From Streptomyces hyaluromycini (GTDB lineage: Bacteria > Actinomycetota > Actinomycetes > Streptomycetales > Streptomycetaceae): a stretch of 64,000 nucleotides of DNA. The translations under genes and the position numbers were made by a program. The DNA lies in the NCBI RefSeq assembly GCF_002217755.1, contig NZ_BCFL01000028.1, positions 150,063-214,062 on the forward strand. The letters are read 5' to 3'. The notes beneath the pieces were generated by a model, which worked only from the letters and a program-made list of their open reading frames with translations, was not told the DNA's origin and did no database searches. Position 1 is the first letter of the stretch; each line of letters opens with the position of its first letter. Positions 1 to 6,795 of the stretch are shown here, in pieces.

Positions 1-1
1 G

Positions 2-199
2 CGGCTGACCGAGCGGGAGGCCGAGGTGCTGCGGCTCATGACGCAGGGGCTGGCCAATGCCGAGATCGCCGGGCGGCTCGTCGTCGGAACCGAGACCGTG
101 AAGTCCCATGTGGGGGCCGTGCTGGCCAAGCTCGGGGTGCGGGACCGCACTCAGGCGGTGATCGCGGCGTACGAATCAGGCTTCGTCACGCCCCGCTGA
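2..199 (+). CDS. LuxR-family DNA-binding domain (3' end of a response regulator)
   Basis: Only the last 65 codons are in the window; the gene begins to the left. The reading frame opens with RLTEREAEVLRLM and contains GTETVKSHVGAVLAKLGV, the recognition-helix pattern of LuxR/NarL-type helix-turn-helix domains, then ends about 15 residues later, as is usual for these proteins. Such C-terminal domains normally follow a phosphoacceptor receiver domain paired with a sensor kinase, but neither is visible here, so a stand-alone LuxR regulator is equally possible. The DNA-binding assignment is secure; the regulon is unknown. Confidence 0.9.
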   Translation, partial: RLTEREAEVLRLMTQGLANAEIAGRLVVGTETVKSHVGAVLAKLGVRDRTQAVIAAYESGFVTPR

Positions 200-300
200 T
201 CGCGGATCTCCGGCAGATCGGAGGCGTCCGGCACTCGCCGGGGCCCTCGGCACCGAAGTACGATCCGGCCAACGTGCAGGGTTAGCTGGGAGGACGGACG

Positions 301-1458
301 TTGGCGGGGTTGACCGGCGGTGATCCGTCTCTGCTGCGAAGGATCAATTCCGCAGTGGTGCTGCACGCGCTGCGGGCCACCGACTGCGCGACTCTCACCG
401 AGATCACCCGGGTCACCGGGCTGTCCCGGCCGACCGTCGAAGGAGTCGTCGAAGGGCTCATCGAAGCCGGCCTGGTCGTCGAGAAGGCGGCCGAGGAGGG
501 CGCCACCCGGCGGCAGGGTCGGCCGGCGCGGCGGTTCCGGTTCCGGGCCGAGGCCGGGCATCTGCTGGGCCTGGAGATCGGCCCGCACCGCGTCGCCGCG
601 CTCCTGGCCGACCTGGACGGCCGAATACTGGGGGCGCAGGCCAAGGAGGTGGACGAGACGGCCGACGCGGACGAGCGGCTGGAGCGGCTGCGCACCGCCG
701 TCGCCGACCTGCTCCGCCGGGCCGGGGTGGCGCGCAGTTCGCTGCGGGCCGTCGGGGTCGGCACACCCGGCATCGTGGAGGCGGACGGCCGGGTGCGGCT
801 GGGCACCGCGCTGCCCGAGTGGACGGGGCTGCGGCTGGGCGAGCGGCTGAGCCGGTCCTTCAAGTGCCCGGTCCTGGTGGAGAACGACGCCAACGCCGCG
901 GCCGTCGCCGAGCACTGGAAGGGCGCCGCCACCGAGTCCGACGACGTGGTGATGGTGCTGGCCGGGCTGAGTCCGGGCGCCGGTTCACTGATCGGCGGGC
1001 GGCTGCACCGGGGGTACGGCGGGGCGGCCGGGGAGATCGGCGCGCTGCACCTGCTGGGCCGGGAGGTGACCCCGGAGACGCTGCTGTCCACCACCGACGA
1101 GCCGCTGCACCCGCTGGACGAGCAGGCGGTCGCCGAGGTGTTCGCGCTGGCCCGCAAGGGGGACGCGCGTGCCCGGGCGGCCGTCGACCGGTTCATCCAG
1201 CGGCTGGTCCACGACGTGGCCGCGCTGGTGCTGGCACTGGACCCGGAGCTGGTGGTGATCGGCGGCTGGGCGGCGGGCCTGGACGGCGTCCTGGAGCCGC
1301 TGCGCCGTGAACTCGCCCGTTACTGTCTGCGGCCGCCCCGGGTGGCTCTCTCCCTGCTCGGCGAGGCGGCGGTGGCGACGGGCGCGCTGCGGCTCGCCCT
1401 CGATCATGTGGAGGAGCAGCTGTTCGCGGTGGACAGGACGGTCACCGCACGCCGCTGA
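301..1458 (+). CDS. ROK-family transcriptional regulator
   Basis: A 385-residue protein starting at TTG 301, chosen because a GGGAGGA ribosome site lies six bases upstream (288-294). Residues about 15-60 form a MarR-like winged helix-turn-helix (EITRVTGLSRPTVEGVVEGL). The rest is a ROK sugar-kinase-like fold, with a DLDGRILG strand, the ENDANAAAVAEH segment and the VVIGGW region near the C terminus. The ROK zinc motif CxCGxxGCxE is absent, and the usual ExGH segment reads GEIGALHLL, so this is probably a regulator without kinase activity. ROK regulators usually control sugar uptake or catabolism, but no sugar genes are visible on either side. A strong terminator follows. Confidence 0.88.
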   Translation: MAGLTGGDPSLLRRINSAVVLHALRATDCATLTEITRVTGLSRPTVEGVVEGLIEAGLVVEKAAEEGATRRQGRPARRFRFRAEAGHLLGLEIGPHRVAALLADLDGRILGAQAKEVDETADADERLERLRTAVADLLRRAGVARSSLRAVGVGTPGIVEADGRVRLGTALPEWTGLRLGERLSRSFKCPVLVENDANAAAVAEHWKGAATESDDVVMVLAGLSPGAGSLIGGRLHRGYGGAAGEIGALHLLGREVTPETLLSTTDEPLHPLDEQAVAEVFALARKGDARARAAVDRFIQRLVHDVAALVLALDPELVVIGGWAAGLDGVLEPLRRELARYCLRPPRVALSLLGEAAVATGALRLALDHVEEQLFAVDRTVTARR

Positions 1459-1479
1459 CCGGCTGACCTGGGCACATGC

Positions 1480-1510
1480 GTCGCGCCCCGGAAGAGATCC
1501 GGGGCGCGAC
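1480..1510 (+). terminator. Stem-loop terminator between the convergent ROK and GntR genes
   Basis: Arms GTCGCGCCCCGGA (1480-1492) and TCCGGGGCGCGAC (1498-1510) form a perfect 13-bp stem with a 5-base loop. It lies 22 bp after the ROK stop and 20 bp beyond the GntR stop, so it can end both convergent transcripts. There is no U-tract, which is normal for Streptomyces terminators. Confidence 0.75.
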
Positions 1511-1530
1511 CTGGTCGTGCGGCGCGGCGG

Positions 1531-2292
1531 CTAGGAGGCCTGCCGCTCGGGGCCGTGGTGGATCTCCACGCCGCCGGTGTCGCCGAAGGTCAGCCGGCAG
1601 GTGTCCGCGCGGTAGGTGGCGACGGAGAGCGCGGCGGTGCGGCCGGCGGCGAGGAAGCGGGTGGTGACGACCAGCACCGGGGCGCCGGGGAGACGGTCGA
1701 GCTCCTTGGCGTCGTCCGCGCGGGCCGAGCCGAGCTCCACGGCCTGGTCCTGGCCCTCCAGCTCCAGGCGCTGCAGCTCACGCAGGACCGCACGCGCGCG
1801 GGGCGCTCCGGACGGCGCGTCGATCGCCGTCAGCTCCGGAACCGAGTCCGCCGGGATGTAGAGCAGCTCGGCGGCGACGGGCTGGCCGTGCGAGACGCGG
1901 GAACGGCGCACGATGTGCACGGGCTCCTCCGCGCCGGTCTCCAGGGCGGTCGCGACGGCGGCGGGCGGCACCGCGAGGATGCAGTCCGCGGGCTGCCAGG
2001 CGTCGCCGGAGGCGCCCGGCCAGGCGTGCTCGTCGGAGCCCACCGCCACGCCCATGCGCGGGGGCGCGACCGTCGTACCGACACCGCGGCGGCGCTGCAG
2101 CCGGCCCTCCAGTTCGAGCTGTTCGAGGGCCTGGCGGAGGGTGGCCCGGGCCACGCCGAAGCGGGCGGCGAGGTCACGCTCGTTGGGCAGGATCTCGCCG
2201 ACCGAGAACTCCGAGTCCAGTGCCTCACTGAGCACGGTCTTGAGATGCCAGTACTTCGGTTCCGGCACCGATTCCAGCTGCGTGGTCCCCAC
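1531..2292 (-). CDS. GntR-family (HutC/UTRA type) transcriptional regulator
   Basis: A 253-residue protein starting at GTG 2292, with a GGAGG site just upstream. Residues about 12-75 are a GntR winged helix (LPNERDLAARFGVARATLRQ, then LEGRLQRRRGVGT). Residues about 95-245 have the look of a UTRA ligand-binding domain, with VVTTRFLAAGRTAALSVATY near the end. HutC/UTRA regulators typically sense phosphosugars or amino-acid breakdown products. The gene stands alone between terminated neighbours, and its promoter carries a DasR-like palindrome. It is not DasR itself: it has an extra N-terminal stretch and a different effector domain. Autoregulation is an inference from the operator position. Confidence 0.88.
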   Translation of the reverse strand: MGTTQLESVPEPKYWHLKTVLSEALDSEFSVGEILPNERDLAARFGVARATLRQALEQLELEGRLQRRRGVGTTVAPPRMGVAVGSDEHAWPGASGDAWQPADCILAVPPAAVATALETGAEEPVHIVRRSRVSHGQPVAAELLYIPADSVPELTAIDAPSGAPRARAVLRELQRLELEGQDQAVELGSARADDAKELDRLPGAPVLVVTTRFLAAGRTAALSVATYRADTCRLTFGDTGGVEIHHGPERQAS

Positions 2293-2368
2293 CCTGTCCT
2301 CCGCAATCGCCGTGGTCCGGCGGCGTTTTAGCGCCCTTGTTTATTAAAGGTTGTTGTACTTATCTGCG

Positions 2369-2397
2369 ACCATAGGGCGGCGCACACCCTTGGTCAA
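2369..2397 (-). promoter_or_regulatory. Sigma-70-type promoter for the GntR gene
   Basis: On the minus strand, TTGACC (2397-2392) and TATGGT (2374-2369) are separated by exactly 17 bases. Both hexamers are close to the HrdB consensus. The predicted transcript would have a leader of about 70 bases before GTG 2292. Confidence 0.6.
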
Positions 2398-2403
2398 GAC
2401 CAA
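2390..2403. promoter_or_regulatory. DasR/dre-like operator overlapping the -35 box
   Basis: TTGGTC-AA-GACCAA is an inverted repeat with 6-bp arms. Its core matches the TGGTCtagACCA pattern of GntR/HutC-type dre sites except at the centre. It covers the -35 hexamer of the GntR promoter, so a bound regulator should repress. Whether the binder is DasR or the encoded GntR protein cannot be told from sequence. Confidence 0.5.
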
Positions 2404-2794
2404 TCGTCGATCCCTTGGCCAACGCATAGAAAGCGGTGCCATACACCGTTCACGAGGCGTTCGCGTGGGGGCGTTTTCGTGACATGGCAGCAAAGCTCCC
2501 GTCGCACCGCGAGAACCGCCCGGAACGGGGTGTTCACCCGAACGGCCGCAGACGGCGCCACCCCGTCCTGCCCGACACGCTCCCGCATGTCCGGCGGAAT
2601 CACGCCGCGCTCCGCGCCCCCGACCCAGAATGATCCGCAGGACGGCACGGCACCCCGTTTTCAACCTGAAGTCACGCAGGGTGCGTTGACGGGTCGGGCC
2701 GACGTGCGACACACCCCGTCGGGGACTACCCGCGAGTAGCAATTGCTGACAAGCTGTCTACGGCGTCCGCCGAAGTCCCAGACGAGGAGCCCCC
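2404..2794. other. Intergenic region upstream of the alpha/beta hydrolase gene
   Basis: About 390 bases with no convincing gene; open frames here are arginine- and proline-rich with no family signature. It holds a small CCCC-GTC-GGGG hairpin (about 2714-2724) and a perfect 10-bp palindrome AGCAATTGCT (2738-2747) about 50 bp before the hydrolase start, a possible operator. A ribosome site GAGGAG lies just before ATG 2795. No clear promoter was seen. Confidence 0.4.
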
Positions 2795-3625
2795 ATGTCC
2801 GCCACCGTCTCCTTCAAAGTCCCGGCCGCGCACGGCCGGCAGGATGTGACCGTCTCGTACGCGCGCGTGGGCCGCGGCGAGCCGCTGGTCCTCATCCACG
2901 GCATAGGGCATCACCGGCAGGCCTGGGACCCCGTGGTGGACATCCTCGCGACCGAGCGGGACGTGATCGCCGTGGACCTGCCCGGCTTCGGCGCCTCCCC
3001 GGCCCTTCCCGACGGCCTCGCCTACGACCTGCCGACCACCGGCACCGTGCTCGGCGCCCTGTTCGAGACCCTGGAGCTGGACCGGCCGCACGTGGCGGGC
3101 AACTCGCTCGGCGGGCTGCTGGCGCTGGAACTGGGCCGCGAGAAGCTCGTACGGTCCGTCACCGCCCTCTCCCCCGCCGGCTTCTGGTCGCAGGCGGAGC
3201 GGCGCTATGCCTTCGGCGTGCTCATCGCCATGCGGCGGATCGCGGAGCGGCTGCCGCTCCCCCTGATCGAGCGGCTGTCCCGGTCGGCCGCCGGGCGGAC
3301 GGCCCTGACCAGCACCATCTACGCCCGCCCGGCGCGCCGTTCACCCGAGGCCGTGGTCGCGGAGACGCTGGCCCTCGCGCAGGCCAGCGGATTCGCCGAG
3401 ACCCTGCGGGCGGGCTCCGCCGTCCAGTTCACCGACGACGTCCCCGGCATCCCGGTCACCGTGGGCTGGGGCACCCGGGACATGCTGCTGGTGCGCCGCC
3501 AGGGGGTCCGGGCCAAGCAGATCATCCCCAAGGCCCGGCTGGTCCGGCTGCCCGGCTGCGGACACTGCCCGATGAACGACGACCCGGCGCTGGTCGCCCG
3601 CGTCATCCTCGACGGCAGCCGCTGA
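2795..3625 (+). CDS. Alpha/beta-fold hydrolase
   Basis: A 276-residue protein with an oxyanion-hole HGIGHHRQAWD segment, VDLPGFGAS, the nucleophile elbow GNSLGGLLAL (Ser near residue 104) and a C-terminal GCGHCPMND supplying the catalytic His. It has no signal peptide, so it is cytoplasmic. The helical cap contains RRIAERLPLPLIERLS. Substrate cannot be predicted: the family includes esterases, haloperoxidase-like enzymes and C-C hydrolases. It is monocistronic, followed by a repeat-rich convergent spacer. The fold assignment is secure. Confidence 0.85.
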   Translation: MSATVSFKVPAAHGRQDVTVSYARVGRGEPLVLIHGIGHHRQAWDPVVDILATERDVIAVDLPGFGASPALPDGLAYDLPTTGTVLGALFETLELDRPHVAGNSLGGLLALELGREKLVRSVTALSPAGFWSQAERRYAFGVLIAMRRIAERLPLPLIERLSRSAAGRTALTSTIYARPARRSPEAVVAETLALAQASGFAETLRAGSAVQFTDDVPGIPVTVGWGTRDMLLVRRQGVRAKQIIPKARLVRLPGCGHCPMNDDPALVARVILDGSR

Positions 3626-3756
3626 CGCACGACCGAGCGCCGACGCGGCGTGGGCACCGGCCGACGGGCGGCTGTCGGCCGACGGCACGGTGCGACGTGG
3701 GGCTGGGGCGAACGCGGTCCCCCGGCTGGCAGGGTCGGGCAGAGCGCGGGCCGTCG

Positions 3757-3983
3757 CCGACCGACGGTCATCGGGGTGGGGGCAGAACAGCGTGGCATCG
3801 GTGACTGACGGTCGGCATGACGGTAGGGAGCAGCCGAACACCGACCAGCGGTCGACGCAACGGCACAAGGCACGGGCATCGGTGACCGGCGGTCGGCAGG
3901 GACGGTCCACCGGACATCACCGACCAGCGGTCGACAGGACGGCCGCACAACACCCCTCACCGACCAGCGGTCGGCATGACGCC
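3757..3983. repeat. Array of about six hairpin-forming repeats, roughly 40-bp period
   Basis: Related units begin near 3757, 3798, 3838, 3877, 3916 and 3957. The best-preserved core is CACCGACCAGCGGTCG followed by RCAnGACGG; other copies read GGTGACyGrCGGTCGGCA. Each core holds a short inverted repeat (CGACC-AGC-GGTCG), so each unit can form a small hairpin. The units are degenerate. The array fills the spacer between the convergent hydrolase and DMT-transporter genes (3626-3996) and ends about 14 bp from the transporter stop codon. No gene is seen in the spacer. Confidence 0.6.
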
Positions 3984-3996
3984 GAAGAGCACCTGG

Positions 3997-4971
3997 TCAG
4001 GTTGAACGGCGGTCAGCGGAGGGGGGCGGAGTGCGGCCGGGCGCCGCCCGGAGGTCGGCGCGGTGGGGCCGACGGGCGGCCGGTGCTGGTTTGCGGCCGA
4101 GGTGGGGCAGGGCGCCGGAGCCCAGGGCGACCCCGGCACCCACCAGGACGCCGCCGACGGCCTGGGCGGGGCCGTAGGAACCCGTTCCGACGAGCGGGGC
4201 GGTGCACACGGCGGTGAGCGGGACGAGGCCGGTGAAGAGCGTCGCGCGCTCCGTGCCGATCCGCTGCACGCCCATGTACCAGCACACGAAACCGACGACG
4301 GTCACCACGGCCGCCTGCCACAGCAGCGCGGCCGTCTCCGTGGCGTCGGGCCGGCGCAGCCACGCCCCGCCGTCGAGCACGGCCCCGGTCACCGCCGCCT
4401 CGGCCGCGGCGAGGGCGCACACCGTGGCGGTCAGCAGCCGTGGACCGAGCGCCCGCAGCACCGGTCCGGCGAGCACCGCGAAGCCGACCTCACCGGCCAG
4501 GGCGCACACCGAGAAGGCGAGACCGCCGCCATCCGTCCGCCCCCAGCCCTGGACCACGAAGGCGCCGGCCGCGACCAGCAGCGCCCCGTGGAGGACGAGG
4601 CGTTGTGGCCGACGGCCGTCCAGAAGCGGGACCAGGACCGCGACCACCACCGGGGCACAGCCGACGAGGACGCCCGGGACCGCCGGTTCCGCGGTGCGCT
4701 CGGCGGCGAGGATCGCCAGGTTGAAGCCGACCATCCCGACCGCGGCGAGCAGGGCCGGCCGCAGCCACGCACGCGCCCCCAGCCCGCGCAGCCGCCCGGC
4801 CGCACCCCGCCCCACGAACGGCACGAGCAGCAGGCAGGCCAGTCCGTAGCGGAGGAACTGGCCGCCCGCGTAGGGGTAGTGGCCCAGCACGCTGTTGGCG
4901 GTGAAGGAGCCGCCGACGAGGACGTAGGCGAGCGCGGTCAGCAGGGCGCCGCGCGTGGTGGTCGCGTTCAT
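3997..4971 (-). CDS. EamA/DMT-family membrane transporter
   Basis: A 324-residue protein of about ten hydrophobic segments in two five-helix EamA-like halves, the usual DMT exporter size. ATG 4971 was chosen because an upstream start would overlap the divergent MocR gene; from it the protein reads MNATTTRGALLTALAYVLVGG, a good first membrane helix. The 47-bp divergent spacer with a MocR/PdxR-type regulator is a common arrangement, so I infer that its expression depends on that regulator. DMT proteins export amino acids, purines or drugs; the substrate here is unknown. The 3' end abuts the hairpin-repeat array. Confidence 0.85.
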   Translation of the reverse strand: MNATTTRGALLTALAYVLVGGSFTANSVLGHYPYAGGQFLRYGLACLLLVPFVGRGAAGRLRGLGARAWLRPALLAAVGMVGFNLAILAAERTAEPAVPGVLVGCAPVVVAVLVPLLDGRRPQRLVLHGALLVAAGAFVVQGWGRTDGGGLAFSVCALAGEVGFAVLAGPVLRALGPRLLTATVCALAAAEAAVTGAVLDGGAWLRRPDATETAALLWQAAVVTVVGFVCWYMGVQRIGTERATLFTGLVPLTAVCTAPLVGTGSYGPAQAVGGVLVGAGVALGSGALPHLGRKPAPAARRPHRADLRAAPGRTPPPSADRRST

Positions 4972-5018
4972 GAGGACGACGCTAGGAACCTCGGCGGCCC
5001 GGATTAAGGTCCACTTCC

Positions 5019-6449
5019 ATGACGTCATCGGGGACCAATCCGGGCGCCCTGCCGGGTTCCGCCGCGTGGGAGCTGCTGCTGCCGGCCGCCTCCGCGCCGG
5101 CACGCGCGCGTGGCCGTTTCCTCCAGGCAGCGCTGCGGGAGGCGATCCGCGCGGGGCGGCTCGCGCCCGGCACCCGGCTGCCGTCCAGCCGCGAGCTGGC
5201 CAAGGACCTCGGGGTGTCGCGGGGGCTGGTCACGGAGGCGTACGAGCAGCTGACGGCGGAGGGCTACCTGCGCAGCGGCCGCGGGGCGGGCACCTGGGTG
5301 GGCGGTGCCGTGCGGGCGGCGACGCCACGCGCGCGTGATCTCGCGCCGGGCCCGCACGGCGTCCGGGTGGACTTCCTGCCGGGATCACCGGATCTCTCGC
5401 TGTTCCCGCGCGCCGCCTGGGCCGCCGCACAGCGCGAGGTGCTGGCGGAGCTGCCGCACCGCGACCTCGGCTATCCGGACCCGCGCGGACTGCCCCGGCT
5501 GCGCTCGGCCCTCGCCGAACTGCTGGCCCGGCGCCGGGGCGTGGTCGGCGACCCGGAGCGGATCGTGGTCGTCTCCGGGGTGGCACAGGCGGCGGCGCTG
5601 GTCGGTTCCGTGCTGCACGCGCGCGGGATGCGCGAGATCGGCGTGGAGGACCCCGGCAGCCCGCAGCACGACGGCCTGTACGCGGCGGCCGGGCTGCGGA
5701 CCGTACCGCTGCCCCTGGACGACGAGGGTCTGGCGCCGGGCCCCCTGCACGCGTCGGGCGTCCGCGCGGCGGTGACGACGCCCGCCCACCAGTACCCGAC
5801 CGGGATCGCCTGCTCCGCCGGGCGCCGCACCCGGCTGCTGGACTGGGCCCGGTCGGTGGACGGGCTGCTCCTGGAGGACGACTACGACGGCGACTTCCGT
5901 TACGACCGGGCCCCGGTCGGTGCGCTCCAGGGCCTCGATCCGGAGCGGGTGGCCTACATGGGGTCGGTCAGCAAGTCCCTCGCCCCCGGACTGCGGCTGG
6001 GCTGGCTGCTGGTGCCGGAGTTCCTGGCGGACGACGTCGTCGACCGGAAGCGGACCATGGACCTGGGGCATCCTTCCGTCGACCAGGCGGTGTTCGCCCG
6101 GTTCCTGGAGCGCGGCGACTACGACCGGCAGCTGCGCCGCTGCCAGCGCGCCTACCGGGAGCGGCGGGACGTCCTGGTCGCCGCCCTGGCCGAGCACTTC
6201 TCGCACGCGCGCGTGTCGGGGATCGCGGCAGGGCTGCACGCCATCGCCGAACTGCCCGGACGATACGGGCCGGAGAGCCGCTTCGTAGGGCGGGCGGCTG
6301 CGGCCGGGGTCGCGGTGCGTCCGCTGAGCGCGTGCACACACGCGCGGGGCGACGAGTCCGCGGTACGGCTGGTGCTGGGGTACGCGCATCTGCCGGCGGC
6401 ACGGATCCGGGAAGGGGTGCGGTTGATGGCGGCGGCACTCGACGGGTGA
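5019..6449 (+). CDS. MocR/PdxR-type GntR regulator with aminotransferase-like domain
   Basis: A 476-residue protein with a GntR winged helix at residues about 30-95 (LPSSRELAKDLGVSRGLVTEAYEQL), a linker, then a fold-type I aminotransferase-like domain from about 130. The PLP lysine lies in YMGSVSKSLAPGLRLGW and the cofactor aspartate region in LLEDDYDGDFRYDR. MocR proteins use PLP or an external aldimine as effector, and many sit divergently from a transporter they control, as here. The start codon lies within ATGACGTCAT, a perfect 10-bp palindrome. The gene is followed within 6 bp by a 26-bp tandem-repeat array. Confidence 0.92.
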   Translation: MTSSGTNPGALPGSAAWELLLPAASAPARARGRFLQAALREAIRAGRLAPGTRLPSSRELAKDLGVSRGLVTEAYEQLTAEGYLRSGRGAGTWVGGAVRAATPRARDLAPGPHGVRVDFLPGSPDLSLFPRAAWAAAQREVLAELPHRDLGYPDPRGLPRLRSALAELLARRRGVVGDPERIVVVSGVAQAAALVGSVLHARGMREIGVEDPGSPQHDGLYAAAGLRTVPLPLDDEGLAPGPLHASGVRAAVTTPAHQYPTGIACSAGRRTRLLDWARSVDGLLLEDDYDGDFRYDRAPVGALQGLDPERVAYMGSVSKSLAPGLRLGWLLVPEFLADDVVDRKRTMDLGHPSVDQAVFARFLERGDYDRQLRRCQRAYRERRDVLVAALAEHFSHARVSGIAAGLHAIAELPGRYGPESRFVGRAAAAGVAVRPLSACTHARGDESAVRLVLGYAHLPAARIREGVRLMAAALDG

Positions 6450-6454
6450 CGGCG

Positions 6455-6662
6455 ACACGGCCGGACCCGGACCGATCACGACACGGCCGGACTCGGACCG
6501 ATGACGACACCGCCGGACCCGGACCGATCACAACACCGCCGGACCCGGACCGATCACAACACCGCCGGACCCGGACCGATCACAACACCGCCGGACCCGG
6601 ACCGATCACAACACCGCCGGACCCGGACCGATGACGACACCGCCGGACCCGGACCGATGACG
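6455..6662. repeat. Tandem array of eight 26-bp repeats
   Basis: Eight consecutive 26-bp units start at 6455, 6481, 6507, 6533, 6559, 6585, 6611 and 6637, and a diverged partial unit follows. Consensus: ACACCGCCGGACCCGG then ACCGATCACA. Units 3-6 are identical and units 7-8 are identical to each other, so the array arose recently by slippage or unequal exchange. Variation is concentrated in CACA versus GACG at the unit end. There are no spacers between units. A 26-bp period cannot keep one reading frame, so it is not coding. It fills most of the gap between the MocR gene and phoD. Confidence 0.9.
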
Positions 6663-6708
6663 ACACCGCCGGGTCCCGCAGGGACGACTTCTGCGGGGTC
6701 GGGCAGTT

Positions 6709-6730
6709 GTTCACTTGCGGTTTCCGTGTG
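6709..6730 (+). promoter_or_regulatory. Candidate PHO box (PhoP direct repeats) upstream of phoD
   Basis: GTTCACTTGCG (6709-6719) is followed immediately by GTTTCCGTGTG (6720-6730). These are two 11-base units of the Streptomyces PhoP pattern GTTCACC-N4, the second more degenerate. It lies about 65 bp before the phoD start, a plausible activator distance. PhoD-type alkaline phosphatases are PhoP targets in Streptomyces. Confidence 0.5.
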
Positions 6731-6747
6731 CGCTGCGGCGCCCCAGT

Positions 6748-6767
6748 AGTTGTGGCTGTGCACAACT
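6748..6767. promoter_or_regulatory. Inverted repeat in the phoD leader
   Basis: Arms AGTTGTG (6748-6754) and CACAACT (6761-6767) flank the six bases GCTGTG. It lies between the candidate PHO box and the phoD ribosome site and could be an operator or a leader hairpin. No binder can be assigned. Confidence 0.35.
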
Positions 6768-6795
6768 GGCCGGATCCCGTTCTGGAGGCCCTTCC

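Noticed and set aside
2344..2742. Minus-strand 132-codon frame in the GntR-hydrolase spacer
   Set aside because: It overlaps the GntR promoter and operator, has no ribosome site and no recognisable content.
3757..3983. CRISPR-like array because of the regular 40-bp spacing
   Set aside because: Repeats are degenerate and sequence between them is only about 12-15 bp; there are no cas genes.
6455..6662. CRISPR array
   Set aside because: The 26-bp units are directly adjacent with no spacers, and no cas genes are present.
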